DNA of 64,000 nucleotides from Pseudarthrobacter phenanthrenivorans (GTDB taxonomy: Bacteria; Actinomycetota; Actinomycetes; Actinomycetales; Micrococcaceae). The stretch is taken from the NCBI RefSeq assembly GCF_000813845.1, contig NZ_JWTB01000014.1:168876-232875 (forward strand), written 5' to 3'. The notes under the pieces are model-generated. The model did no database searches and was not told where the DNA came from. It worked only from the letters and a program-made list of their open reading frames with translations. Of this stretch, positions 1 through 8,277 are shown piece by piece. The position numbers were made by a program, and so were the translations under genes. Every line of letters begins with the position of its first letter. Positions within the stretch are counted from its first letter, which is position 1.

Positions 1-471
1 GGTGTCCCACACCTCATAGCGGCCGGGGTTGCCTGTGCCGGCGGCCTCGTTCACCAGGAAATCCGCGTAGCCGAGGAATTCCCCGTCGAAGAAGGTGGCC
101 TGGAAGACGACGTCGGCACCGGACCTGAGGGCGAGCTCGGTTTCGGCGTGCCGGGCCTGCAGCTCGCCGCGCAGGGCGGGGCCACGCTCCAGCGAGTACA
201 CGCCTGCCGCGCGGCTGGCATCCCACTCGCCGTACTTCGCCACCAGGCTGGCCAGGACGGTGCGCTCATGCCGGTCACCGAGTTCACCGGCGCGCTTTTG
301 CATCTCGTCGACGGGGAACTCCGGCTTGGGAGTCCGTCCCAGTTTTTCGTCCAGGACCCGGAGCGTGCGGTACTCACACTCGGATGCAGCCACCAGGTCG
401 CTGGCCGAAAACACCAGGTCCGGCGGGGCGGCGGACCCGGCGTCAGCGCCGGCAGAGTCGAGCAGAAACAC
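1..471 (-). CDS. TM0106-type RecB-like nuclease, N-terminal part (runs off the left edge)
   Basis: The 157 codons read from GTG at 471 stay open to base 1, so only the N-terminal part is present. The start is chosen because GGGAGG lies four bases upstream of this GTG and the product then begins VFLLDSAG. The stretch FSASDLVAASECEYRTL followed by a Leu-Asp-Glu-Lys-Leu-Gly-Arg run is typical of the actinobacterial TM0106 family of RecB-like nucleases. There the N-terminal module has the PD-(D/E)XK fold and a helicase-like part follows. Charged residues near 115-140 (ADVVFQATFFDG, then GYADFL) fit the nuclease core. Family role: a putative DNA-repair nuclease with no settled substrate. Assignment rests on the motif pattern. 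Confidence 0.72.
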   Translation of the reverse strand, partial: MFLLDSAGADAGSAAPPDLVFSASDLVAASECEYRTLRVLDEKLGRTPKPEFPVDEMQKRAGELGDRHERTVLASLVAKYGEWDASRAAGVYSLERGPALRGELQARHAETELALRSGADVVFQATFFDGEFLGYADFLVNEAAGTGNPGRYEVWDT

Positions 472-599
472 GGGGCCTCCCGAACTGTTCGCGGGCCCGG
501 GACGTTTCCCCGGCCTGGCTCAAACGTAGCAAGAGGGGCTGACAAAGCAGCACGTTGCCCCTGCCGGGGTTTCCTGCCTGGCCTGCCGCCCAGGGGCCA

Positions 600-1325
600 T
601 CAGGCCAGGCGTGCCACGCTGCGCCGCGACGGGCGGCGCGCTTCGCCGTCGGAAAACAGTCCCGGCGTTGCTTCCTGGATCCGCTGAACATCCTCGAACA
701 CGGCCCGGAGATGGAGGCGCAGGCTGCTGTCCGCGTCCGGGAGGTTGTTGGCTTCCAGCGCATCGACAACGGCGGTGTGCTGTTCGATCAGGGTGGACAC
801 CGGCCGGGTGTCCAGCAGGCTCATCCGGCGCGCGCGGTCCAGGTGCGCCTTGGCGGAATTGACCGCGGCCCAGGCCGATTCGTGTCCCGCAAGGCGCAGG
901 AGTTCGCGGTGGAAGTCTTCGTCCAAGCGGAAGAATTCCTCCACATCGTCCTTGGCGTCCGCCTCGGACTGGGCCCGCAGGATGCTCCTCAGTCCAGCGA
1001 TGCCGTCGCTGTCAACGGCGAGGTCCCGCAGCGAGGCGCACTCGATGGCTTCCCGGACGAACTGCGCTTCCGAGACGCGCCCCAGGTCGACAAGGGAGAC
1101 AAACGAGCCGATCTGCGGAAACACCTGGACCAGCCCTTCCTCGCGAAGCAGGATGAGGCTTTCGCGCACGGGAGTCCGGCTGACCCCCAGCTCCTGGGCC
1201 AGTTCGTTCTCGGACAGCGGCTCGCCCGGCGGCAACTGCAGCGAAATGATCCTGCGCCGGAGTGTTTCAAGCGTCTGGTCGCGCACCGAAAGCCGGGGGG
1301 AAGCGCTTCTTTTGTCCGTTGCCAT
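600..1325 (-). CDS. GntR/FadR-type repressor (FCD domain) of the hexuronate operon
   Basis: A 241-residue DNA-binding regulator. Residues about 15-80 form the winged HTH (SENELAQELGVSRTPVRESL) and about 90-225 form the all-helical FCD ligand domain, with the usual Asp/His metal-ligand residues (DEDFHRELL, then EQHTAVVDAL). FCD regulators commonly sense sugar acids. The gene is divergent from the transporter and enzyme genes that begin at 1503, so it most likely represses that operon and answers to a hexuronate or 2-keto-3-deoxy sugar acid (inference). There is no Shine-Dalgarno sequence. TAGACT ends exactly six bases before the ATG, which predicts a leaderless transcript. Confidence 0.88.
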   Translation of the reverse strand: MATDKRSASPRLSVRDQTLETLRRRIISLQLPPGEPLSENELAQELGVSRTPVRESLILLREEGLVQVFPQIGSFVSLVDLGRVSEAQFVREAIECASLRDLAVDSDGIAGLRSILRAQSEADAKDDVEEFFRLDEDFHRELLRLAGHESAWAAVNSAKAHLDRARRMSLLDTRPVSTLIEQHTAVVDALEANNLPDADSSLRLHLRAVFEDVQRIQEATPGLFSDGEARRPSRRSVARLA

Positions 1326-1342
1326 GGGACCAGTCTAGCCGG

Positions 1343-1377
1343 TTGACACACTAGAATGGTAGTGCTTGTATGGTAGT
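1343..1377 (+). promoter_or_regulatory. Promoter and candidate operator of the hexuronate operon
   Basis: TTGACA (1343-1348) is followed after 17 bases by TTGTAT (1366-1371), a good -35 with a weaker -10. The 8-base sequence ATGGTAGT occurs at 1356-1363 and again at 1370-1377, a direct repeat with 14-base periodicity overlapping the -10 and probable start of transcription. It lies between the divergent regulator and transporter genes and is the best candidate site for the regulator at 600-1325. The regulator's own -10 (TAGACT on the minus strand, 1332-1337) is next to it, so one site could control both directions. Confidence 0.5.
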
Positions 1378-1502
1378 TGAAATCGACGTGCTGCCGGTCA
1401 CTCTTGCCCCATCGAACAGGCCCGGCAGACCCAGCTTTTCCGCTGTCCACATCCCTCCAAACGCTCTCCCCTTCGACAGCATCACCTGCAAAGGAGCAAC
1501 TG

Positions 1503-2900
1503 ATGACCGAAAGCATTGCGCCGCCAACCCGCAGCCAGGCCGAAACTCCCAACACCCGGGACCTGGCCAAAGTGGCCGTCTCTGGATGGCTGGGCACCGC
1601 CATGGAATTCATGGACTTCCAGCTGTACTCTTTGGCGGCAGCCATCGTCTTCAACAAGATCTTCTTCCCGGACGTCAGCCCCGTTATCGGGCTCATCGCC
1701 GCGATGGCAACCTACGGGGTGGGCTACGTGGCCCGCCTGTTCGGCGCCGTCTACTTTGGCCGGATGGGTGACCGGATCGGCCGCAAGAAGGTCCTCTACA
1801 TCACCATTGCCCTGATGGGCGCCTCCACCACCCTGATCGGAGTGCTCCCCACCTACGCCATGATCGGCATCTGGGCGCCCATCCTGTTGGTGGCGCTGCG
1901 TCTCATCCAGGGCTTCGGCGCTGGAGCGGAAATCGCAGGTGCAACGGTAATGCTCGCTGAGTTCGCCTCGGCCCGCCGTCGTGGCCTTATCTCGTCACTG
2001 GTCTGCCTGGGAACCAACTCGGGCACCCTGGGCGCTTCGGCCCTGTGGGCCATCCTCGTGGCGTCGCTTTCGCAGGAAGACCTGCTGAGCTGGGGCTGGC
2101 GCATCCCATTCCTGGCCAGCTTCGTGATCATGCTTTTTGCCGTCTGGATCCGTCGCTCCATCAAGGAAAGCCCCGTCTTTGAACAGCGTGCCGACGTCGT
2201 CGACGGCGTTGCCCTCACCAAGGACAAGATCAAGACCGCGGCAGCCAAGGCCCCGGAACTTGCCGGAACCAGCACCATCGAGGCCGCCCTGCACCAGAAG
2301 AAGGGCAAGTCCTTCCTGATCGCACTCGGCCTGCGCTTCGGCCAGGCCGGCAACTCCGGCCTGGTGCAGACCTTCCTGGTGGGCTACCTGGCCACCGTGC
2401 TGCTGGCCGACAAAACAGTGGGCACCAACGCCATCATGTACGGCTCCCTGCTTGGCTTCATCACCATCCCGGTGGTCGGCTTCCTGGGCGACCGCTTCGG
2501 CCGCCGCCCGCTGTACCTTGTGCTGAGCGCCCTGACTGCCGTGTACGCCATCCCGATGATGCTCATGATCACCAGTGGCAATCCAGCCGTCATCACCGTG
2601 GCCATGGTGATAGGACTCAACCTCGGCGTGCTGGGCCTGTTCGCCATGGAAAGCGTGACCATGGCCGAATTCTTCGGTGCCCGCACCCGCTTCACCCAGC
2701 TGGCCCTCGCCAAGGAAATCGGCGGCATCCTGGCCACGGCCATTGGCCCCATCCTTGCAGCTACGCTCACCGCCGTCACCGGACACTGGTGGCCGCTGGC
2801 CGCCATGCTCATTGGCTACTCGCTGATCACCCTGGTATCGGCCGCCGTGGGCCCCGAGGTCCGTGGCCGCGACATGGTCCGGCTGGAGGACGCGGTATGA
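1503..2900 (+). CDS. MFS metabolite:H+ symporter (MHS family), probable sugar-acid importer
   Basis: A 465-residue polytopic membrane protein. ATG 1503 is taken as start because AAAGGAG precedes it at good spacing and the N-terminus then reads MTESIAPPTR before the first membrane segment (WLGTAMEFMDFQLYSLAAAIVF). The loop 2-3 signature FGRMGDRIGRKKVL and a second copy in the C-terminal half (GDRFGRRPLYLV) mark the sugar/metabolite:proton symporter branch of the MFS. About 12 membrane spans are visible. As first gene of the operon it probably imports the hexuronate or idonate that the following enzymes degrade; the exact substrate cannot be read from sequence. Its stop overlaps the next start (ATGA). 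Confidence 0.88.
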   Translation: MTESIAPPTRSQAETPNTRDLAKVAVSGWLGTAMEFMDFQLYSLAAAIVFNKIFFPDVSPVIGLIAAMATYGVGYVARLFGAVYFGRMGDRIGRKKVLYITIALMGASTTLIGVLPTYAMIGIWAPILLVALRLIQGFGAGAEIAGATVMLAEFASARRRGLISSLVCLGTNSGTLGASALWAILVASLSQEDLLSWGWRIPFLASFVIMLFAVWIRRSIKESPVFEQRADVVDGVALTKDKIKTAAAKAPELAGTSTIEAALHQKKGKSFLIALGLRFGQAGNSGLVQTFLVGYLATVLLADKTVGTNAIMYGSLLGFITIPVVGFLGDRFGRRPLYLVLSALTAVYAIPMMLMITSGNPAVITVAMVIGLNLGVLGLFAMESVTMAEFFGARTRFTQLALAKEIGGILATAIGPILAATLTAVTGHWWPLAAMLIGYSLITLVSAAVGPEVRGRDMVRLEDAV

Positions 2901-3925
2901 AAGCCGTCGTCGTCCATGGCGCCAACGACCTGCGGATCGATGACCGGCCGGAGCCGGTGGCCGGGCCGGGGGAAGTAGTCATCGACGTCGAATGGGGCGG
3001 GATCTGCGGAAGCGACCTGTCCTACTGGCGGCACGGAGCGTCAGGTACCGCGGCGCTGAAGTCGCCGCTCGTCCTGGGGCACGAGGTGGCCGGCCGGATC
3101 AGCACGCTGGGCGCCGGCGTCGAACACCTCGAGGTTGGCCAGGCGGTGACGGTCCACCCGGCCGAACTCGTTGGGGACGGAACCATGCCGGAGCGCCTGC
3201 GCGGACGGACCAACCTCTACCCGCAGATCCGCTACTTTGGCTCGGCCGCCTTCGACCCCCACACCGACGGCGGCTTCAGCGAGCGGAAACTTGCCAGGGC
3301 GTTCCAGGTCCGCCCCCTTCCCGCCGGAGTCGACACCCGCCGCGGGGCGCTGGCCGAGCCGCTTGCCGTCGCCATGCACGCGGTCAACCGTGCAGGCAGC
3401 CTGCGGGGCCGGGACGTGTTGGTCAACGGCGCCGGCCCGATCGGATCGCTGGTCACCGCGGCCGCCAAATTTGCCGGAGCCCGCAGCGTCACGGCCACCG
3501 ACATCAGCGATGTGTCCTTGAAAATCGCCAGGGCCATGGGCGCGGATGAGGTCATCAACGTGTCGGACAATCCGTTGCCCGCTGATATGGAGCTCGTCTT
3601 CGAGGCCACCGGGATCCCGGCAGTCCTGGGCGGAGTCCTGCGCGCCACGGCCCGCGGCGGCACGCTTATCCAGGTGGGCAACCTTCCCGGCGCCCCGGCG
3701 CCCGCGGCATTGGGCGACCTCGTCACCCGGGAAATCACCTGGATCGGCTCCTACCGGTTCGTGGACGAAATCACCGACGCCTTGCAGGCTATGCAGAACG
3801 GCCTGGACGTCTCACCCGTCATCACCCACACGTTCGGCATCAACGACGCCGAGGAAGCCATGCAGACCGCCGCCGACCCGACCGCCGGAAGCAGCAAGGT
3901 CATGCTCCGGCTCAGCGGAACCTGA
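2897..3925 (+). CDS. idnD: Zinc-type dehydrogenase similar to L-idonate 5-dehydrogenase
   Basis: A 342-residue medium-chain dehydrogenase, translationally coupled to the transporter by an ATGA overlap. The catalytic zinc ligands are present: Cys37 in GGICGSD and His62-Glu63 in LGHEV. The Rossmann glycines (NGAGPIGSL) are near residue 177. The stretch [16 protein letters not shown] (112-127) closely resembles the RFFGSA..PHVDGGF stretch of E. coli IdnD, which oxidises L-idonate to 5-ketogluconate with NAD(P). Unusually, the lobe that carries four structural-zinc cysteines in IdnD (here about 86-110) has no cysteine. In this operon it may feed a sugar acid into the mannonate/KDG route; the true substrate is uncertain. 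Confidence 0.82.
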   Translation: MKAVVVHGANDLRIDDRPEPVAGPGEVVIDVEWGGICGSDLSYWRHGASGTAALKSPLVLGHEVAGRISTLGAGVEHLEVGQAVTVHPAELVGDGTMPERLRGRTNLYPQIRYFGSAAFDPHTDGGFSERKLARAFQVRPLPAGVDTRRGALAEPLAVAMHAVNRAGSLRGRDVLVNGAGPIGSLVTAAAKFAGARSVTATDISDVSLKIARAMGADEVINVSDNPLPADMELVFEATGIPAVLGGVLRATARGGTLIQVGNLPGAPAPAALGDLVTREITWIGSYRFVDEITDALQAMQNGLDVSPVITHTFGINDAEEAMQTAADPTAGSSKVMLRLSGT

Positions 3926-3944
3926 CATCCCGCTCCACCACGCA

Positions 3945-3985
3945 GCAGGAACTGCCGTCGTGGGCCCCGCGACGGCAGTTCCTGC
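3945..3985 (+). repeat. Intercistronic hairpin, 16-bp perfect arms
   Basis: GCAGGAACTGCCGTCG (3945-3960) is the exact reverse complement of 3970-3985, with a 9-base loop TGGGCCCCG. It lies in the 98-base gap between the idonate-type dehydrogenase and the mannonate dehydratase gene. No T-run follows, so it may be an attenuator-like partial terminator or an mRNA-stability hairpin that sets different levels for upstream and downstream cistrons. Confidence 0.6.
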
Positions 3986-4023
3986 GACCCACCTTGCCCG
4001 TACAACCAATTGAAGGACCCCCA

Positions 4024-5235
4024 GTGAAGATCACCGACGCACGGGTAGTGGTTTCGTCGCCCGGACGCAACTACGTGACGCTCGTCATTGAAACCGAGGA
4101 CGGCATCACCGGCATCGGCGACGCCACCCTCAACGGCCGCGAGCTGGCCGTGGCGTCCTACCTCAGCGAGCACCTCTGCCCCCTCCTGATCGGCCGCGAC
4201 GCCCGCCGTATTGAGGACGCCTGGCAGTACTTTTACAAGGGCGCCTACTGGCGGCGCGGCCCGGTGACCATGACGGCGATCGCCGCCATCGACGTCGCCC
4301 TCTGGGACATCAAGGGCAAGGCCGCGGGAATGCCGGTCTATGAACTCCTCGGCGGCGCCGCCCGTGAGGGCGTGATGGTCTACGGGCATGCCAGCGGCAC
4401 CACCCTCGAGGACCTCAGCGCAGACTTCCAGCACCACCTGGACCTCGGTTACAAAGCCATCCGCGCCCAGGCCGCGGTCCCCGGGCTGGACAAGACGTAC
4501 GGCATCGCGCCAGTGGACGGGAAGCTCTACGAACCGGCCAGCAGCAACGTGCCCCAGGAGGACACCTGGGAGACCACGGCCTACCTGGACTTCGCGCCGA
4601 AGATGATGGCCCACGTCCGGGAGGAGTTCGGGTACGGCGTGCACGTCCTGCACGACGTCCACCATCGGCTGACCCCCATCGAGGCAGGCCGGCTGGGTGC
4701 CTCGCTGGAGCAGTACCGGCCGTTCTGGATTGAGGATCCGACGCCGGCCGAGGACCAGTCCGCGTTCCGGCTGATCCGCCAGCACACCACCACCCCGATC
4801 GCCGTGGGGGAAGTCTTCAACTCGATCTGGGACTGCCAGCAGCTCATCACGGAACGGCTGATCGACTACATCCGCACGTCCGTGTCCCACGCCGGCGGCA
4901 TCACCCACCTGCGCCGGATCTTCTCCCTCGCTGACCTTTACGGCGTCCGCTCCGGCTCCCACGGTGCCGGCGACCTCTCGCCGGTGTCCTTCGCGGCAGC
5001 ACTGCACGTGGACATGAGCATCCCCAACTTCGGAATCCAGGAATACATGGGCCACCGGGACCCGGCGGGTGAGGTCTTCAAGAGTTCCTACACCTTCAAC
5101 GACGGCTACATGCACCCTGGTGAGGCTCCCGGCCTGGGGGTGGAGTTTAACGAGGAAGCCGCCGCGCGCTTCCCCTTCGACCCCAAATACCTCCCTGTCA
5201 ACCGCCGGCTCGACGGATCGGTGCACGACTGGTGA
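4024..5235 (+). CDS. manD: D-mannonate dehydratase, enolase superfamily (ManD/RspA group)
   Basis: A 403-residue enolase-superfamily enzyme that dehydrates D-mannonate to 2-keto-3-deoxy-D-gluconate using Mg2+. GTG 4024 is chosen as start: GAAGGA precedes it and the product begins [10 protein letters not shown], the normal N-terminus of the group. Family landmarks are present: the N-terminal capping domain ([16 protein letters not shown]), the DVHHRLTP segment, the metal-binding acids in [10 protein letters not shown] and VGEVFNSI, then the long C-terminal stretch [17 protein letters not shown]. Length matches the family (about 400). It follows the hairpin-containing gap and overlaps the kinase gene by four bases (GTGA). 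The ManD group contains members with low or different activity, so the substrate is inferred from context. Confidence 0.88.
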   Translation: MKITDARVVVSSPGRNYVTLVIETEDGITGIGDATLNGRELAVASYLSEHLCPLLIGRDARRIEDAWQYFYKGAYWRRGPVTMTAIAAIDVALWDIKGKAAGMPVYELLGGAAREGVMVYGHASGTTLEDLSADFQHHLDLGYKAIRAQAAVPGLDKTYGIAPVDGKLYEPASSNVPQEDTWETTAYLDFAPKMMAHVREEFGYGVHVLHDVHHRLTPIEAGRLGASLEQYRPFWIEDPTPAEDQSAFRLIRQHTTTPIAVGEVFNSIWDCQQLITERLIDYIRTSVSHAGGITHLRRIFSLADLYGVRSGSHGAGDLSPVSFAAALHVDMSIPNFGIQEYMGHRDPAGEVFKSSYTFNDGYMHPGEAPGLGVEFNEEAAARFPFDPKYLPVNRRLDGSVHDW

Positions 5236-6206
5236 ACGCTGCAGCACACAAGCCCTTCGATGTGGTGGTGATGGGGGAGATCCTGGTCGAAGTCGCCACC
5301 GACCTGCCCTTCGCCCACGGCGTTCCAGCGCAGCTTGGCATCTCCGGTGACGCCCTCAACGTGGCAGCAGCCGCCGCCGCTGCGGGTGCCAGGGTGGGCC
5401 TGCTGTCCGTACTCACCGACGACGACCTGGGCCAGGCGATTGCCGCGCGGGTCGCCGAGCTGGGTATCTCCACAGACCTGTTGCTGCACCGCCGCGGGCA
5501 GCAGGGCGTCTACCTGGTGCACAGCGACCCGGATGGCGAACGCGAGTTCTCCTACGCACGCAGCGGCAGCGTCGGTTCCACCCTGGGGCCGGACGACGTG
5601 GACCCCGCAGTGTTCACCGCGGCCGGCGCGGTGGTGGCGGGCGGCATCGCCTCCGCCATCTCGACGACGGCACGCGCCGCCGTCGTCAAAGCCGCCTCCC
5701 TGGCCCAGCGCTTTGTGTTCGATCCGAACTTCCGGCCCCGGCTCACCACCAAGGAAGAAGCGACGGCGGTCCTCGCCGAACTGGCGCCACAGGCCTTCCT
5801 CGTCACCCCCTCATTCCCCGGCGAAACCAGCGCGTTGCTGGGCGCATCCACGCCGCAGGAAGCCGCCGCCGGGCTCCGGGCCCAGGGCACAGCCAACGTC
5901 GCCGTGACCTGCGGTGCCGAAGGGATCCAGCTCGAGTCCGGGCAGGACTCGGTATGGGTGCCGGCCATCCCGGCCCCCGCGGTGGTGGACCAGACCGGCG
6001 CCGGCGACGCCTTCGTGGGGACCCTCACCGCACGGCTGGTGCTCGGGGACGACTTCCAGGCCGCGGCGCGGTATGGTGCCGCGGCGTCGTCGCTGGTGGT
6101 GGGCGGCAAGGGCGGAACGGGCTTCATCCCCACGTTCGAGCAGACGCGCGCCCACGCCGCGGCGTCCGCCCACTCCGTGGAAGGAGAAGTGTCATCGCAC
6201 GCCTGA
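5232..6206 (+). CDS. kdgK: PfkB-family sugar kinase, probable 2-keto-3-deoxygluconate kinase
   Basis: A 324-residue ribokinase-fold kinase beginning with GTG in a GTGA overlap with the dehydratase stop. The N-terminal pattern [11 protein letters not shown], the [15 protein letters not shown] sugar-binding stretch (residues about 39-53) and the C-terminal [13 protein letters not shown] motif with its catalytic Asp (about 255) are all present. It would phosphorylate KDG made by the preceding enzyme to KDPG, the substrate of the aldolase at the end of the operon. Context makes KDG the obvious substrate, although PfkB sequence alone does not separate KDG kinase from fructokinase. Confidence 0.87.
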   Translation: MNAAAHKPFDVVVMGEILVEVATDLPFAHGVPAQLGISGDALNVAAAAAAAGARVGLLSVLTDDDLGQAIAARVAELGISTDLLLHRRGQQGVYLVHSDPDGEREFSYARSGSVGSTLGPDDVDPAVFTAAGAVVAGGIASAISTTARAAVVKAASLAQRFVFDPNFRPRLTTKEEATAVLAELAPQAFLVTPSFPGETSALLGASTPQEAAAGLRAQGTANVAVTCGAEGIQLESGQDSVWVPAIPAPAVVDQTGAGDAFVGTLTARLVLGDDFQAAARYGAAASSLVVGGKGGTGFIPTFEQTRAHAAASAHSVEGEVSSHA

Positions 6207-6244
6207 GTTCTTCATCCCTTGCCGCCACCGGCCAGCAGGTCCGG

Positions 6245-7657
6245 TTGCCGCGGGAGGAGCTGCAGCCCGGCATCGTCCACCTTGGCCTCGGTGCATTCGC
6301 CCGTGCGCACACCGCAGTATTTACCGAGGACGCCATGGCCTCCTCGGGGGACTACGAGTGGGCAATCATTGGCGTCACCCAGCGATCGGACACCGTGGCC
6401 CGCCAGCTGACGCCCCAGGACGGGCTGTTCACGGTCGCCGAAAGGGGCGCGGGTGCTGCACCGCCGCGGGTGGTTTCCAGCATTGTGGAAGCAATACCGG
6501 GGCGGGACAGGCCGCAGGACGTCGTGGACCGGATCGCTGCGGCGTCCACCAGGATCGTCACCCTGACCATCACGGAAAAGGGCTACCGGTTCGATCCCCT
6601 GACGGGCGGTTTGCACCTGTCCGACGACGACGTGCAGGCGGACCTCGCCGGACGTCCGCCGCTGACCGCCGTCGGCCAGATCACCCGCGGGCTGCAGCAG
6701 CGCGCACGCACCGGGGCCGGCCCCGTCACCATCCTTTCCTGCGACAACCTCCCTGCCAACGGCGAACTGACGGCGCGGCTCGTCCACGGGTTTGCCGCCG
6801 CACTGCCCGCGGCCGAATGCGATGACCTGCTGGCCTGGATCGCGGCAAACGTGGCGTTCCCGTCCACCATGGTGGACCGGATGGTGCCCGCCACCACGGA
6901 CCGTGACCTTGCCGCCGTCGAACATGAACTGGGGGTGCGTGACGAAGCCGCCGTGGTGGCCGAACCCTTCAAGCAATGGGTCATCGAGGACACCTTCGCT
7001 GCCGGCCGACCCCGCTGGGAGGACGCCGGTGCCCTGTTCAGCGCGGATGTTGCAGCGTGGGAAGCGGCGAAGCTGCGGCTGCTCAACGCCAGCCACTCCA
7101 TGCTTGCGTATCTTGGGCTGGCGGCTGGAAAGGAAGCCATCAGCGATGCCGTGGCGGTGGAGCCGTTCCGCACCGCCTGCCGGCGCATGATGCTGGCGGA
7201 AGCACTGCCCACCATCACCCTGCCAGCCGAACTCGATGGCGAAGAGTACTGCTCGCAGGTGCTGGAACGGTTCGCGAATCCGGCCTTGGGCCACACCACC
7301 GCCAAAGTGGGCAGCGACGGCTCACAGAAGATTGGGCTGCGCCTGCTGCCCACCATCCGCGGAACGCTCGACGCCGGCCGCGAACCCCGGTGGGCCGCCC
7401 TCGCGATTGCCGCCTGGATGCACAGGGTCGCTACCACGCCGCCGGCGGGCCTGAACGATCCGCTGGCCGCCGAACTCCACGCTGCCTTGCCCGCCGCCCG
7501 CACCGCGGAGACGGTCGTTCCCGCCCTGCTGGGATTCCGTCCCATTTTCGACCCCAGCCTGGCGCAGAACGAACAATTCACACACCTGCTCCTGCACTGG
7601 TACCGCACCCTGGAAAACGGGCCGGAAGGCCTGGGAAACGAGATCAACCATGGCTGA
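6245..7657 (+). CDS. uxuB: Mannitol dehydrogenase family protein, probable D-fructuronate reductase
   Basis: NAD-dependent polyol/hexuronate dehydrogenase of about 470 residues that interconverts D-fructuronate and D-mannonate. The N-terminal HLGLGAFARAHTAVF is the Rossmann entry of the family and KLRLLNASHSMLAYLG carries the family's catalytic Lys/Asn/His motif. The frame is open well upstream. The first canonical start is TTG 6245 (MPREELQPGIVHLG). The upstream AAGGAGA at 6181-6187 has optimum spacing to codon 6194, which is ATC, so the real start is uncertain. The stop overlaps the aldolase start by 8 bases. Together with ManD it connects fructuronate to KDG. Confidence 0.85.
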   Translation: MPREELQPGIVHLGLGAFARAHTAVFTEDAMASSGDYEWAIIGVTQRSDTVARQLTPQDGLFTVAERGAGAAPPRVVSSIVEAIPGRDRPQDVVDRIAAASTRIVTLTITEKGYRFDPLTGGLHLSDDDVQADLAGRPPLTAVGQITRGLQQRARTGAGPVTILSCDNLPANGELTARLVHGFAAALPAAECDDLLAWIAANVAFPSTMVDRMVPATTDRDLAAVEHELGVRDEAAVVAEPFKQWVIEDTFAAGRPRWEDAGALFSADVAAWEAAKLRLLNASHSMLAYLGLAAGKEAISDAVAVEPFRTACRRMMLAEALPTITLPAELDGEEYCSQVLERFANPALGHTTAKVGSDGSQKIGLRLLPTIRGTLDAGREPRWAALAIAAWMHRVATTPPAGLNDPLAAELHAALPAARTAETVVPALLGFRPIFDPSLAQNEQFTHLLLHWYRTLENGPEGLGNEINHG

Positions 7658-8276
7658 CGCCTCCGCCGTCCTGAACACTTCACCGGTCATCCCGGTGGTC
7701 ACCATAGACGACCCCCAGGACGCCGTGCCGCTCGCCCGGGCGCTGGCCGACGGCGGGGTGGGCATCATCGAACTTACGCTGCGGACCGAGTCCGCGCTGA
7801 CGTCGGTCAAGCTCATCGCCGAGGAAGTCCCGGAGATCCTGGTGGGTGCCGGCACCATCCTCACCCCGGCGCAGGCCGACGCCGCCGTGGCAGCCGGCGC
7901 CCGCTTCCTGGTCAGCCCCGGCGTCACCCCCGCCCTGCTCACCTCGATGCTGTCCCTCGACGTGCCGGTGCTGCCGGGCGTAGCCACGGTTGGGGAGGTC
8001 ATGGCGGTCCTCGACGCCGGCCTGGACGCGATGAAGTTCTTCCCGGCAGGACCCGCCGGCGGCCCGAAGTACCTTGCGGCGATCGGCGCCCCGATCCCGC
8101 AGGTCAGGTTCTGCCCCACCGGCGGGATCAGCCTGGCCACTGCGCCGGACTACCTGGCGCTGCCCAACGTGGCCTGCGTCGGCGGAAGCTGGCTGACCCC
8201 GGCAGACGCCGTCCAAGCCAAAGACTGGGACACGATCACCGCACTGGCCAGGGGCGCCGCAGCCCTTAGCCGGTAG
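7650..8276 (+). CDS. eda: KDPG aldolase (2-dehydro-3-deoxy-phosphogluconate aldolase)
   Basis: A 208-residue class I aldolase splitting KDPG into pyruvate and glyceraldehyde 3-phosphate. The Schiff-base lysine is Lys129 in MKFFPAGPAGG; Glu41 and Arg45 lie in IIELTLRT; the phosphate-binding CPTGGIS follows at about 153. Length and motif order match Eda throughout. It is the last gene of the hexuronate operon (8-base overlap with the reductase) and completes the route fructuronate, mannonate, KDG, KDPG, pyruvate plus GAP. Uronate isomerase (UxaC) is not in the window, so entry of glucuronate or galacturonate would need a gene elsewhere. Confidence 0.93.
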   Translation: MADASAVLNTSPVIPVVTIDDPQDAVPLARALADGGVGIIELTLRTESALTSVKLIAEEVPEILVGAGTILTPAQADAAVAAGARFLVSPGVTPALLTSMLSLDVPVLPGVATVGEVMAVLDAGLDAMKFFPAGPAGGPKYLAAIGAPIPQVRFCPTGGISLATAPDYLALPNVACVGGSWLTPADAVQAKDWDTITALARGAAALSR

Positions 8277-8277
8277 G

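Noticed and set aside
3751..5247. 498-codon minus-strand frame opposite the mannonate dehydratase
   Set aside because: Shadow of a clear enolase-superfamily gene; Val/Gly/Asp-rich without motifs.
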